Assembly: GCA_905233545.1 (NCBI GenBank)
Contig: CAJOEV010000001.1
Location: 1-64,000 of the forward strand
Length of the DNA stretch: 64,000 bases
From: an uncultured Eubacterium sp.
GTDB taxonomy: Bacteria > Bacillota > Clostridia > Oscillospirales > Acutalibacteraceae
Direction: 5' to 3'
The notes under the pieces were generated by a model. That model had not been told where the DNA came from, did no database searches, and saw only the letters and a program-made list of their open reading frames with translations. Positions within the stretch are counted from its first letter, which is position 1. The number at the start of each line of letters is the position of its first letter. The translations under genes were made by a program, and so were the position numbers. Shown here piece by piece: positions 32,186-41,799 of this stretch.

Positions 32186-32214
32186 TTGAAATTAATTAAG
32201 ACTTAATATATAAT
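32186..32214 (+). promoter_or_regulatory. sigma-A promoter for galM
   Basis: TTGAAA and TATAAT spaced by 17 bp, with start near 32221 and GGAGC before the ATG at 32254. Confidence 0.7.
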
Positions 32215-32253
32215 AGTTGCGAACTAATTTCACTAAAAAAGGAGCAAAAAACC

Positions 32254-33306
32254 ATGTCGGTTGAAAAATCAGTTTTCGGCAAAATTGATGAAAACACAAC
32301 TATTTATTTATTGAAAATAACAAACGAAAGCGGAGCTTCGGTGTCGCTTATTAATCTCGGCGCAGGAATTCAGTCAATTTGCGTTCCCGATAAAAACGGA
32401 AAGATTGAGGATGTTGTTCTCGGTTTTGACAGCGTGGAGGGCTATCTAAATCCCAACTGCGGTTATCAGGGCTTTGTTGTAGGAAGATGGGCAAACCGTA
32501 TCCGTGACGGAAAATTTACTTTTGAAGGAAAAGAGTATAACACAACGATCAACCAGAAAACCTGGACTCTTCACGGCGGCGGAACATTTTCGTTCACACC
32601 TTGGGATGTTGAAGAAACAGGCGAGGACTTCGTTGTTTTCAAGCGTTTTTCACCCGATGGTGAGGACGGCTTTAACGGCAATTTCACAATGAGAGTTAAA
32701 TATACCTTTACCGAGGACAATACCCTAAGGGTTGAATATTCTGTTCTCTGTGACGAAAATACGGTTGCAAATCCGACTAATCATGTTTATTTCAATCTCA
32801 GTGCAAACCCCGAAAAAACAGTTGAGAATCACCTTCTCAGAATTGATGCGGACAAATTCACCGTGTCCGACGATGACCAGCTTATGACGGGCGAGCTTGC
32901 AGATGTTAAAGGAACAATGCTTGATTTTACATATCTTCACAAAATCGGTGAAAAAATCGACGAGCCGTTCTTCGCAGTTATTCCCGGAATAGGATATGAT
33001 AATAACTATTGTCTTAATAAGGGCGACAATGTTTTCGGATTTGCCGCAGAGCTTATTGATGAAGACAGCGGAAGAAAGCTTGAAGTGTTTACGGATTTGC
33101 CGGGTGTTCAGCTTTACACGGGTGGATGGATGGCAAAGGACAGCACAGACGGCAAAGCAAACGGCGCAGTTAAATACCGCCGGGGTGCAGCGCTTGAAAC
33201 GCAGTTCTATCCCGATTCGGTGAATATTCCCGAATTCCCCGTAAGATATGTAAAGGCTAATGAGGAATTTAAGACAGTAACCGAATTCAGATTTTCTACG
33301 ATATAA
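32254..33306 (+). CDS. galM: aldose 1-epimerase (galactose mutarotase)
   Basis: 350 aa. GFVVGRWANRIRDGKF and TWTLHGGG supply the Arg and His of the active site; PTNHVYFNLS holds the catalytic His. It interconverts alpha and beta sugars. It lies 56 bp before a GH127 arabinofuranosidase gene and probably serves the same sugar pathway. The C-terminal Glu region is LETQFYPDS. Confidence 0.9.
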   Translation: MSVEKSVFGKIDENTTIYLLKITNESGASVSLINLGAGIQSICVPDKNGKIEDVVLGFDSVEGYLNPNCGYQGFVVGRWANRIRDGKFTFEGKEYNTTINQKTWTLHGGGTFSFTPWDVEETGEDFVVFKRFSPDGEDGFNGNFTMRVKYTFTEDNTLRVEYSVLCDENTVANPTNHVYFNLSANPEKTVENHLLRIDADKFTVSDDDQLMTGELADVKGTMLDFTYLHKIGEKIDEPFFAVIPGIGYDNNYCLNKGDNVFGFAAELIDEDSGRKLEVFTDLPGVQLYTGGWMAKDSTDGKANGAVKYRRGAALETQFYPDSVNIPEFPVRYVKANEEFKTVTEFRFSTI

Positions 33307-33362
33307 ATTCATCCCTCAAGGCTGGGGCTGAATATCATTGCTGTGGCAAAGAGGATAATGAA

Positions 33363-35312
33363 ATGCATATTTCACACCGACTAATTATGGATAAAGAAAA
33401 CTTTTCAAAACATATTGAACTGAAAAACATAGAAATAAACGACCCGTTCTGGAGCAGGATAATCTCGCTTGTTCGCACCGAGGTTATTCCCTATCAGTAT
33501 GAGGCGTTTCACGACAGGATTGAGGGCGCTGAAAAAAGCTATTGCGTTTCAAATTTCAAAAAAGCGGCTAAGGCTGCCGAGGCTATTCGAGAGGGTAAAA
33601 AATTACCCATATATCCTGTTGACAAGTGGTATTACAATGAGGAAAACTCCGATGAAAACGCTTTTCACGGATGGGTTTTTCAGGACAGCGATTTTTATAA
33701 ATGGATTGAAGCGGTTGGTTTTTCACTTTCAAATCATCCCGATAATGAGCTTAAGAAAAAAGCCGAGGAGATAATTGAACTTATCTGCAATGCTCAGCTT
33801 GAAAACGGCTATATTAACACATATTATACCATCAACAATCCTTCAAAGGCGTTCACAAACATCCGCGATTTTCACGAGCTTTATTGCTTCGGACATCTGG
33901 TTGAGGGCGCTGTTGCTTACTTCAATGCAACGGGCGACAGAAAGCTTCTTGACGCGGCGTGCAGGTATGCCGATTTAATATGTGAAACCTTCGGAGGGGA
34001 TAACGGCAAAAAAAGAGCCTATCCAGGTCACGAGATAACCGAAATGGCGCTTGTTAAGTTGTATGATTTAACAGGTGAGAAAAAATATCTCGACGAGGCT
34101 AAGTTCTTTATAGATGAAAGAGGGAAGAAGCCTTGTTATTTTGATGTCGAAAGAAATCAGGAAACCGGGGAAGGCGACCATACTTATGAACAGGCACACC
34201 TCCCCGTAAGGGAGCAGAGGGAAGCAGTCGGTCATGCGGTCAGAGCTGTTTATCTCTACAGCGGAATGGCTGATATTGCGAAAAACTATAATGATGACGA
34301 GCTGTATTCTTCCTGTATCGGTCTTTGGAATAATATTGAAAACCAAAAGCTCTATATAACGGGCGGAATAGGCGCAACGGCTGACGGCGAGGCGTTTTCA
34401 TTTGATTATGATTTGCCGAATGATTTGGCGTATGCAGAAACCTGTGCTTCAATCGGGCTTGTTTTCTTTGCAAGAAGAATGGCTGAAATAAACCCCGATT
34501 CGCGTTTTCATAATGTTGCCGAAAGAGCTCTGTATAACACTATTCTTTCGGGAATGGCGGAGGACGGAAAATCATTTTTCTACTCAAATCTGCTTGAGGT
34601 TAACCCCGAAGCGTGCAAAAAGGATTCAAGAAAGCGCTATATCAGTCCCGTAAGGCAGAAATGGTTCGGCTGTGCATGCTGTCCTCCGAATCTTGCAAGA
34701 ATTATTTCATCACTCGGTGAATACTGCTTTGCTCAGAATGATGAAACAGTGTTTATTAATCAGTATGTCGGCGCAAAGGTTAAAAGCGAAAATGCGGATT
34801 TTGAAATTGTTTCATCTTACGCTGTCAACGGCAGGGTTAATATTTTTATTAATCCCCAAAAACCGATTAAGCTTGCGCTTCGTATTCCGGAATGGTGCGA
34901 CGGCTTTGAGATTTCCAATGCATACGAAATCAAGGATGGATATGCATATATAAATATTGCTGAAAAAAGTGAAATTGCTCTTGATTTCAAGCCGAAAGCA
35001 AAGCTGATTAAATGCTCAAACAGAGTCCGCGCCAATGTCGGCAAAGCGGCGCTTTCAAAAGGACCGTTTGTCTACTGTATCGAGGAGGTTGACAACGGCA
35101 AAAACCTTCAGATGCTGAGAGTCAATCCGAAAGGAAGCTTTACTGAGGATGGCGATATTATTCTTGCCGACGGATTCAGAGAAAAAGAGGACGAAAAACT
35201 CTACAGTGAATACCAAAAAGCCGATGAAACCCCGTGCAAAATAAAATTCATCCCTTATTACCGCTGGGCGAACAGGGGAGAAAATGAAATGACGGTTTAT
35301 GTCAGAATATAG
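33363..35312 (+). CDS. GH127 beta-L-arabinofuranosidase
   Basis: 649 aa. N-terminal (alpha/alpha)6 barrel and C-terminal beta-sandwich, as in HypBA1. AVGHAVRAVYLYSG, the AYAETCAS motif (Glu and Cys, about 355-362) and CCPPNLAR (about 438-446) provide the zinc ligands and the nucleophilic cysteine. It releases terminal beta-L-arabinofuranose from plant glycans. There is no signal peptide, so it acts in the cytoplasm on imported oligosaccharides. An ATG at 33390 would give a shorter start, but only the ATG at 33363 has a site (AGAGGA). Confidence 0.9.
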   Translation: MHISHRLIMDKENFSKHIELKNIEINDPFWSRIISLVRTEVIPYQYEAFHDRIEGAEKSYCVSNFKKAAKAAEAIREGKKLPIYPVDKWYYNEENSDENAFHGWVFQDSDFYKWIEAVGFSLSNHPDNELKKKAEEIIELICNAQLENGYINTYYTINNPSKAFTNIRDFHELYCFGHLVEGAVAYFNATGDRKLLDAACRYADLICETFGGDNGKKRAYPGHEITEMALVKLYDLTGEKKYLDEAKFFIDERGKKPCYFDVERNQETGEGDHTYEQAHLPVREQREAVGHAVRAVYLYSGMADIAKNYNDDELYSSCIGLWNNIENQKLYITGGIGATADGEAFSFDYDLPNDLAYAETCASIGLVFFARRMAEINPDSRFHNVAERALYNTILSGMAEDGKSFFYSNLLEVNPEACKKDSRKRYISPVRQKWFGCACCPPNLARIISSLGEYCFAQNDETVFINQYVGAKVKSENADFEIVSSYAVNGRVNIFINPQKPIKLALRIPEWCDGFEISNAYEIKDGYAYINIAEKSEIALDFKPKAKLIKCSNRVRANVGKAALSKGPFVYCIEEVDNGKNLQMLRVNPKGSFTEDGDIILADGFREKEDEKLYSEYQKADETPCKIKFIPYYRWANRGENEMTVYVRI

Positions 35313-35345
35313 ATTAAAAATATTATACCATTAAAAACTGATTGA

Positions 35346-35374
35346 AAACGGACACTAAAGCGGTGTCCGTTTAT
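35346..35374. terminator. terminator after GH127 gene
   Basis: The stem AACGGACAC/GTGTCCGTT followed by TTATT. Confidence 0.7.
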
Positions 35375-35472
35375 TGCTTATTTGAGTGGTTAAGAAGTTG
35401 ATTGAAAGAAAAACACAATGAAGCGTGAAGTCATACAGGAGAAATACAAGTGTTTTATATATTTAAACATTA

Positions 35473-35501
35473 TTGACTTGTATATAATTAGATGATAGAA
35501 T
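35473..35501 (+). promoter_or_regulatory. sigma-A promoter for the zinc-ribbon/amidase group
   Basis: TTGACT and TAGAAT with 17 bp spacing, about 50 nt before the start codon at 35551. Confidence 0.6.
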
Positions 35502-35550
35502 AAAACTAACTGATTTTGTTTTAATCAATTATTGTTGGAGGTATATTATT

Positions 35551-36198
35551 ATGAATGAGAGATTTTGTGGAAAATGCGGAGAACGTCTTGATGCCAACGG
35601 ACGCTGCCCGAACTGCGATTCATATTCAGGAGGTCAGACAGGGGGTCAGGCAGGAAGTCAGGCAGACAAAAAGAAGAATATTATTATTGTTGTTCTTGCA
35701 ATAGTGCTTGTTGCGCTTGTATGCATATTTGTAACATATGGAGTAACAAGCGGAATGTTTTCCGGTAACAAGGAAGAGGAGACAACAGTTCCTTATTCAG
35801 AAGAAGTGACCGAAACAACAACCGAAACTACAACTGAAGCTCCCGGAAAAACTGTAATCATCAGAGAGGTTCAGCCGTCAACCAAAGCAACAAAACAGCC
35901 AACATCATATATCTATGTTCATGATGATGATTATGACGACGGTTATCTCTTCCCGAGTGATACTGAGCTTATTACATATGATTATCTTGACACACTGCCC
36001 AATGATGAAATTGACTTAATCAGAAATGAAATATATGCACGCCACGGTTATATTTTCAAAAAAGCTAAGTATTATAACTATTTCATAACAAAGACCTGGT
36101 ATCATCCGACTGAGTCAAATATGTCCAATGTTGAGAAGCAGTTCAACAGTACCGAAAGAAAGAATATTGCAACATTAGTTAAATATCAGGGATTATAA
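35551..36198 (+). CDS. zinc-ribbon membrane protein with YARHG domain
   Basis: 215 aa. N-terminal CxxC pair (FCGKCG ... CPNCD), Gly/Gln-rich linker, one membrane helix (about 47-70), a Thr/Glu-rich stalk, and an extracellular YARHG domain (RNEIYARHGYIFK, about 150-210). The domain is thought to bind cell-wall components. Its stop overlaps the ATG of the amidase gene by 1 bp (TAATG), so the two are coupled and probably act on the wall. Confidence 0.85.
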   Translation: MNERFCGKCGERLDANGRCPNCDSYSGGQTGGQAGSQADKKKNIIIVVLAIVLVALVCIFVTYGVTSGMFSGNKEEETTVPYSEEVTETTTETTTEAPGKTVIIREVQPSTKATKQPTSYIYVHDDDYDDGYLFPSDTELITYDYLDTLPNDEIDLIRNEIYARHGYIFKKAKYYNYFITKTWYHPTESNMSNVEKQFNSTERKNIATLVKYQGL

Positions 36199-37151
36199 TG
36201 GGTAAAAACATGAAAAAAGTAATAACATTAGTTTTGATTTCAGTGCTGATAACAGCATTTCTTTCAGGATGCGGCAGTACTGAAAAAAATAATGATACAC
36301 AGCAAAGTACAGATACTGTTTCATCAACACAGGCAGTATCCGATGTAACTGAAAACGAAACGGTTAAAGAAACCGAAACACAGAAAGCATTGAAAACTCA
36401 GGAAACAATCAAATGGGATGAGAGCTGGGAATTTGCGGATTTCTCGATTATTCACACCGATTCCGTAACCAAGTACTATGCTCAGGAAAACAGAAAAGAT
36501 ATAACCGTTTGCGTTAATGCAGGTCATGGAACAAAGGGCGGTTCATCTAAATTTACATACTGCCATCCCGACAAAACTCCGAAGGTAACGGGCGGAAGCA
36601 CCCAGGAGGGCGCTGTTAAGGCAACCTCCGTTAACGAAGGAACAGATTTGTTTGCAGGCGTTTCCGAAGCAACTGCAAATCTCAGACTTGCAAAGATTCT
36701 CAAAAACGAACTTCTTGCCGAGGGCTATGATGTTCTGATGATAAGGGAAGAATCGGATGTTCAGCTTGACAATATTGCAAGAACGGTTTTGGCTAACAAC
36801 AATGCCGATTGCCATATTTCAATTCACTATGATGCAACTGAAAACGACAAAGGCTTATTCTATGTCGGAGTTCCCAATGTAAAAAGCTACCGCAAAATGT
36901 ATCCCGTATGCGATACATGGGAGAAAACCGAAGCGTTGGGACAGGCTATTATCAAAGCCGAGAAAGAAAGCGGGGTTAAAATCTTCTCGGACGGAAATAT
37001 GCCTCTTGACTACACTCAGACCTCATATTCAAAGGTTCCCTCAGTTGATGTTGAAGTCGGCGACAGAGCGTCCGATATATCAAAGAAAACCCATACCCAG
37101 ATTGCAAAGGGTATTGTAAAGGGTGTTGATTCATATTTCCAAAACAGATAA
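36198..37151 (+). CDS. N-acetylmuramoyl-L-alanine amidase lipoprotein (Amidase_3)
   Basis: 317 aa. A lipoprotein signal ends in LSGC (Cys about 26). The Amidase_3 domain has NAGHGTKGG (zinc His), an EATANLRLAKIL helix with Glu, DCHISIHYDA (second His) and VDVEVGD with the catalytic Glu near the C-terminus. It cleaves the amide bond between MurNAc and the stem peptide. It is translationally coupled to the YARHG gene. Confidence 0.88.
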   Translation: MGKNMKKVITLVLISVLITAFLSGCGSTEKNNDTQQSTDTVSSTQAVSDVTENETVKETETQKALKTQETIKWDESWEFADFSIIHTDSVTKYYAQENRKDITVCVNAGHGTKGGSSKFTYCHPDKTPKVTGGSTQEGAVKATSVNEGTDLFAGVSEATANLRLAKILKNELLAEGYDVLMIREESDVQLDNIARTVLANNNADCHISIHYDATENDKGLFYVGVPNVKSYRKMYPVCDTWEKTEALGQAIIKAEKESGVKIFSDGNMPLDYTQTSYSKVPSVDVEVGDRASDISKKTHTQIAKGIVKGVDSYFQNR

Positions 37152-37167
37152 TCAAAAGGAGAATCAT

Positions 37168-38055
37168 ATGTACTGTGAAAGATGCAAGACGGAATTGGAA
37201 GAAGGCGATATCTTCTGTCCGAAATGCGGTGCAAAAGTAGATTGTCAAAAAAAGGTAGCAGGGCTTTCAACTAATGCAATAATTGCTATTGCTGTTGTTT
37301 GCGCAGTTCTGGTAATTGTTATGGGAACAGTCGGTGCCTTACTGATTAAGCATAAAAAGGATTCTGATGAAGAAAACAACAAAACTGTTGTTATGGAAGA
37401 AACTTCGGAAGATGAAACCGACAGCGATTATGAATTTGAAGATGAAACCACCGAAAAAAAGACTACAAAGAAAACAACCAAAAAGAAGAAAAAAACAACA
37501 ACGCAAACAACAAGAAAAACCAAGCCGAAGAAAACAACTACTAAAAGTTCAAATCATTCCAAGTCTGATTTAAGGGATATTGCAGATGATAAAATAGGCG
37601 ATGTTGTTCGGTTTGAATACCACGATTATGATAAAAACGGCACATCCGAGGCGTTTTTTGTTTCAGCCACCGAAGATGAATACGGATACTGTGAAACGCC
37701 GTGGGAAGTATATTTTATTGATTCAAAAGGCAATATTACGCTTATGCACAAAGAGACAAAGCTGAGCTGTTATTTTGACACGGTAAAATATCTTGAAGCA
37801 AGCGATTCACACGGATTTTTCAGCAATGATAAGGGAGGCTACGGCTCGGGCTGGTGGACAGATGTTTACAGCGTAAAAAACGGCAAGCCCAAGAAACTGA
37901 GCACGGACGGATTTCAAGGCTTTAATAAGAAAAATAACGGCACTTTTTATACCACACAAAATGAATTCCTTGACGGCGGAGGCCATGAATACCCTGAATA
38001 CGAACTGATTTATGACAGTTCTGCCTGTGAATTCAGCATTGGTTCAAGATTGTAA
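37168..38055 (+). CDS. zinc-ribbon membrane protein with extracellular domain
   Basis: 295 aa from the ATG at 37168, after AAAAGGAG. Two CxxC pairs (CERCKT, CPKCGA), one membrane helix (about 32-58), a 50-residue Lys/Thr-rich stalk, then an extracellular domain with GDVVRFEYHDYDKNGTSEA, reminiscent of an EF-hand-like or VCBS calcium site. No known family recognised for the end domain. Layout matches the YARHG protein two genes upstream, suggesting shared localisation. Confidence 0.8.
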   Translation: MYCERCKTELEEGDIFCPKCGAKVDCQKKVAGLSTNAIIAIAVVCAVLVIVMGTVGALLIKHKKDSDEENNKTVVMEETSEDETDSDYEFEDETTEKKTTKKTTKKKKKTTTQTTRKTKPKKTTTKSSNHSKSDLRDIADDKIGDVVRFEYHDYDKNGTSEAFFVSATEDEYGYCETPWEVYFIDSKGNITLMHKETKLSCYFDTVKYLEASDSHGFFSNDKGGYGSGWWTDVYSVKNGKPKKLSTDGFQGFNKKNNGTFYTTQNEFLDGGGHEYPEYELIYDSSACEFSIGSRL

Positions 38056-38182
38056 TGATATTATAATTATCAAGGTAATAAGCATTGTGAATATTTCAGA
38101 GCTGAATTGGAAGGCGATATTCAGCAGGGAAAGAATACTTTTCAGAATACCCAAAACACTCTTGGTGTAAAATAATATATCT

Positions 38183-38220
38183 AAAAAAACAAGCTTGGCA
38201 AAAAGCCAAGCTTGTTTTAT
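38183..38220. terminator. bidirectional terminator
   Basis: The stem AACAAGCTTGGC/GCCAAGCTTGTT with A and T runs separates the convergent genes. Confidence 0.85.
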
Positions 38221-38221
38221 G

Positions 38222-39970
38222 TTATTTATTTTCTTCTTCTTTTGCTTTATATTTTGCTTCTTCTTCCTCTTCAAGTTTTCTGTAGGCAACCTTGCCGACA
38301 AGAGTTTTCGGAAGCTCTGTTCTGAATTCAATCTCCCTGGGCATTGCGTATTTTGAAATATTCTTTCTGCAGTGATCAAGGATTTCTTCTTTAATCTTAT
38401 CGCTCGGTTCAACACCCGGACGAAGAACAACGAAAGCCTTAACCTTGTGAATCTTGTATGGGTCGGGAATTCCGATAGCGCATGAGAGAAGAACATCGGG
38501 ATGAGCGTCTATTGTATTCTCAACCTGTGAGGGATAAACATTGATACCCGAAACGATGATGAGTCTCTTAAGTCTCTGCTTGTAGTAGATAAAACCGTCC
38601 TCATCCATTGTTCCGAGGTCGCCCGTGTGGAGCCATACATTGCCGTCGTCATGAGTTCTGAGTGTTGAAGCGGTTTCAGCCTTGTTTTTGAGATAGCCCT
38701 TCATAACAGTGGGACCGCAGATACAGATTTCACCCTCGGTACCGTAGGGAAGCTCTTTATCTGTCTGGGGGTCAACAATCTGATAGAAAACATCGGAGAA
38801 AGGAATTCCGATACTGCCCTCGCGGAAGAAATCATAGGGAGTAAGGCAGGAAGCTGTTACGCACTCTGTTGTTCCGTAGCCCTCACGAATCTGAACGGGA
38901 GCGTTATGCTCTTTAAGGAAGGTGTCAACCTTCTTTTTAAGCTCAACGGAAAGTGAGTCGCCGCCGCAGAAAACACCCTTGAGGAATGAAAGGTTTGCAC
39001 CGTCAAAGCCGTCGCAGCGAAGAAGAGCTTCAAAAAGAGTCGGAACTCCGACAATAACATTCGGCTTGTATTTCAAAACATCCCTTGCGTATGTTTTAAT
39101 TGTGAACTGGGGAATAAGAATGCAGGTCGCAGCGCAAACTAACGCAGTATGTATTCCTACACCAAGACCAAAGCCGTGAAAAAGAGGCATAACCGAAAAC
39201 ATCTTAAGATGGCTCATGGAAAAGCCTGCGTTCTGAGAAACCTGATAGCCAAGGGCATTCATATTGAGGTTTGTAAGCTCAATTCCCTTTGATGTTCCCG
39301 TTGTTCCGCCGCTGAAAAGAATAACTGCAGTGTCGTCCTTATCGGGGAATTTGTCGGGGAGCTTGCTTACGGTTTTTCCGCCGTTTAAGAAATCAGTCCA
39401 TGAAATGATATTTTCATTGTCCTTCGGAAGCGGAGCGGGCTTATCCTTAACTGTTAACGGATAGAGAAGGTTGAGCGGGAAGGGAAGCTCATCCTTAATT
39501 CTTGCAACAATAACCTTAACCGGATGGTCAACACTTTCAAGTGCTTCAAGAACCTTTTCATAAAACAAATCAAGAACAACGATTGCCTTGCTTTCTGTGT
39601 GGCTGACATAAAATGCAATTTCGCCTGCAGCCGAAAGAGGATGTATCATTGCGGGAACAGCGCTGATTCTGTTGAGCGCATAGAATGCGTCAATTCCCTG
39701 AGGAGCATTTGGCATACAAATTGTAACCATATCGCCCTCGCCAATGCCGATTGCCATAAATGCTTTTGCAACCTGGTCGATTTTGCGGAAAAACTCAGGA
39801 TATTTTGTTCCTTTACCCTGGAATTCGTACGCATTTCCGTAACCGTTGTTGTAAATATGGTTTTCATAGGCATATTTAACTGCCTCGTACATTGAGCCCT
39901 GGGGATATTCAATTGATTCGGGAATATCGTCGCCGTAGTATTTAAGCCACGGTGCATTCGGCTTGTTCAT
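38222..39970 (-). CDS. acyl-CoA synthetase (AMP-forming)
   Basis: 582 aa from the ATG at 39970, just after CAGGAGG; an earlier in-frame start at 40033 has no site. ILFSGGTTGTSKG (AMP-binding P-loop), GYGTTECV, HTGDLGTMDEDGFI and KRLIIVSGINVYPSQVE, then a C-terminal PKTLVGKVAYRKL with the adenylating lysine, are all in order. It activates a carboxylic acid, probably a medium or long fatty acid, with ATP and CoA. It has no partner gene next to it and is transcribed alone. C-terminal tail is unusually Glu/Lys-rich. Confidence 0.88.
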   Translation of the reverse strand: MNKPNAPWLKYYGDDIPESIEYPQGSMYEAVKYAYENHIYNNGYGNAYEFQGKGTKYPEFFRKIDQVAKAFMAIGIGEGDMVTICMPNAPQGIDAFYALNRISAVPAMIHPLSAAGEIAFYVSHTESKAIVVLDLFYEKVLEALESVDHPVKVIVARIKDELPFPLNLLYPLTVKDKPAPLPKDNENIISWTDFLNGGKTVSKLPDKFPDKDDTAVILFSGGTTGTSKGIELTNLNMNALGYQVSQNAGFSMSHLKMFSVMPLFHGFGLGVGIHTALVCAATCILIPQFTIKTYARDVLKYKPNVIVGVPTLFEALLRCDGFDGANLSFLKGVFCGGDSLSVELKKKVDTFLKEHNAPVQIREGYGTTECVTASCLTPYDFFREGSIGIPFSDVFYQIVDPQTDKELPYGTEGEICICGPTVMKGYLKNKAETASTLRTHDDGNVWLHTGDLGTMDEDGFIYYKQRLKRLIIVSGINVYPSQVENTIDAHPDVLLSCAIGIPDPYKIHKVKAFVVLRPGVEPSDKIKEEILDHCRKNISKYAMPREIEFRTELPKTLVGKVAYRKLEEEEEAKYKAKEEENK

Positions 39971-40163
39971 ATGTTTTCCTCCTGACAGGCATAAGCCTTT
40001 TTTATCGCTACTATTATAGCGGAGATAAAACAAAAGACAAACAAATGTCTACTAAATTTATAATTTATTAATATTTTGTCGTATAAAATTAAAAAAAGAA
40101 TGTTGATTTATTGCTTTAATGTGGTAATATAATATGCAGATTAAATATGAGAGAGGCACTTTA

Positions 40164-40844
40164 ATGAGCTATAAGATAAAAAAAGACCCGATAAATCAGA
40201 TTCCCAAAGCACAGCTCGTTTTCTGGATTATTGTCAGAATTGCGATGCTTATCTGTGCTGCATATTCGTTTATCAAGGGCGGTCACGATAATATTGTTAT
40301 GGGATGGGAGAGCATATTCTGCTGGATTTTCACTCATCTTTGGGATTTGTTCCAGATTTTAGGCAACGGAAGTTTTATTGAAGAGGTCCCTCCGATTGCC
40401 CAGACCTCGCTGAATGCAATAATCTTCGTCGGAATTGTTTTCGGCTCGTATCTCGGATTCTTCGACAGGTTTATGTGGTTTGACGAATTAATGCACATCC
40501 TTTCGGGACTTGCCTGTGCGGTTTTCGGATATGATTTTGCGGTGATAATTCAGAGAAAAAAAGGTCAGTGTGCCGTTACTCTTGCAGCGATTTTCAGCCT
40601 TATGTTTGCGCTTACGATTGCAGTCGGCTGGGAGTTTTATGAATTTCTTATGGACACACTGCACGGAACAAATCTTCAGCTTGCAAACCCGGGTGAAGAA
40701 ACTGCAATGTTTGACCTTTCAAAATACCATAATGAATACGGTTATCTCGGACTTTTCGACACAATGACCGATATGATGATGAACACAATCGGCGGTATTA
40801 TTGGAATGATTTCAATGATAATCTACAGAAAGAAGAATAAATAG
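40164..40844 (+). CDS. YjdF/DUF2238-like membrane protein
   Basis: 226 aa from ATG at 40164, after GAGAGG. Six hydrophobic segments. WFDELMHILSGLACAVFGYDF and VGWEFYEFLMDTLHGTN, then DTMTDMMMNTIGG, are the His/Asp/Glu-containing helices of the family. Function is unknown. It is monocistronic and converges with the HAD gene. Confidence 0.75.
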   Translation: MSYKIKKDPINQIPKAQLVFWIIVRIAMLICAAYSFIKGGHDNIVMGWESIFCWIFTHLWDLFQILGNGSFIEEVPPIAQTSLNAIIFVGIVFGSYLGFFDRFMWFDELMHILSGLACAVFGYDFAVIIQRKKGQCAVTLAAIFSLMFALTIAVGWEFYEFLMDTLHGTNLQLANPGEETAMFDLSKYHNEYGYLGLFDTMTDMMMNTIGGIIGMISMIIYRKKNK

Positions 40845-40856
40845 TTGATAAAAACT

Positions 40857-40890
40857 AAAATGCTCTGTCAATCAGACAGAGCATTTTTTT
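40857..40890. terminator. bidirectional terminator
   Basis: The stem AAATGCTCTGTC/GACAGAGCATTT with T run lies between two convergent genes. Confidence 0.85.
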
Positions 40891-41702
40891 AATATCTCGC
40901 ACACGCCGTTTTCATTATTGGTTTTTGCAATAATATCGGCATACTGTTTCAGTCTCGGTTCGGCGTTTTCCATAGCAACGCCTATTCCTGCAGCTTTGAG
41001 CATAAGAATATCGTTTTCTCCGTCACCAAAGGCGATGGTTTTTGAAATATCAATTCCGATATGCTCACAGATGACATTGAGCGCCATCCCTTTATCTGCA
41101 CCCTTTTCGCTGATTTCAAGAAAGCGGTCTCGGTGGGTGCAAAACTGAATATTACCGACTTTTTCAACTTCATTAATCAGTTCTTTTCTTGTTTTCTCAT
41201 CGGGACAGGTGATGAAGAATTCATCGGCGCATTTTGAAGCGTCTGAGAAGATTTTATCGTAACCCGAACAGATTTTTCTGGAAGCCAAAAAATATTCTTC
41301 AAGCGGAGTGCCTTTGAAACGGCTCATATAAAAATCAAAAATATGCTGTTCCGAATATCCTACACCGTCGCAAAACGGCTCGAAAAGGCATGGAAAGCGG
41401 CGTAAAATTTCCATTATTCGGGTTGTTTTTTCATTCGAAATAGCATTTGAATAAACACTGTTGCCGTTATTTGCGTCAATAATCTGTGCGCCGTTTGATG
41501 TGATATAGTAATCCACAATACCAAGTTCTTTAACACATTCGGGTATTCCGTGAAACGGCCTTCCCGTTATCGGAAGAATGTTTATTCCTCTTTCATGTGC
41601 ATCAAGTATTGTTTCTTTTGCGCCGTTGCATAGTGATTTGCCGTCACTCAGAAGAGTTCCGTCCAGATCAATTGCCGCAAGCTTTATGTTTTTTAAATCC
41701 AT
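40872..41702 (-). CDS. Cof-type HAD sugar-phosphate phosphatase
   Basis: 276 aa. Motif I AAIDLDGTLLSD (nucleophile Asp), motif II ITGRP, motif III Lys (DKGMA) and motif IV IAFGDGENDILML are all present, with a C2 cap between. Hydrolyses a phosphorylated metabolite. The substrate is not predictable. It is divergent from GH30 and shares the promoter region with it. Confidence 0.85.
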   Translation of the reverse strand: MDLKNIKLAAIDLDGTLLSDGKSLCNGAKETILDAHERGINILPITGRPFHGIPECVKELGIVDYYITSNGAQIIDANNGNSVYSNAISNEKTTRIMEILRRFPCLFEPFCDGVGYSEQHIFDFYMSRFKGTPLEEYFLASRKICSGYDKIFSDASKCADEFFITCPDEKTRKELINEVEKVGNIQFCTHRDRFLEISEKGADKGMALNVICEHIGIDISKTIAFGDGENDILMLKAAGIGVAMENAEPRLKQYADIIAKTNNENGVCEILKKCSV

Positions 41703-41719
41703 TTTTTTCTCCGCTTTAG

Positions 41720-41748
41720 TTGACTTTACTACTGTATAATTTTATACT
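41720..41748 (+). promoter_or_regulatory. sigma-A promoter for the GH30 gene
   Basis: TTGACT and TATACT spaced by 17 bp. Confidence 0.6.
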
Positions 41749-41799
41749 ATAAAAGGCACAATGTAAAGCTAAAATCTAAAAGTAAAGGCGGAGAACTTT

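Noticed and set aside
39971-40033. Upstream extension of the acyl-CoA ligase by 21 residues
   Set aside because: The strong CAGGAGG site lies inside that extension, directly before the ATG at 39970.
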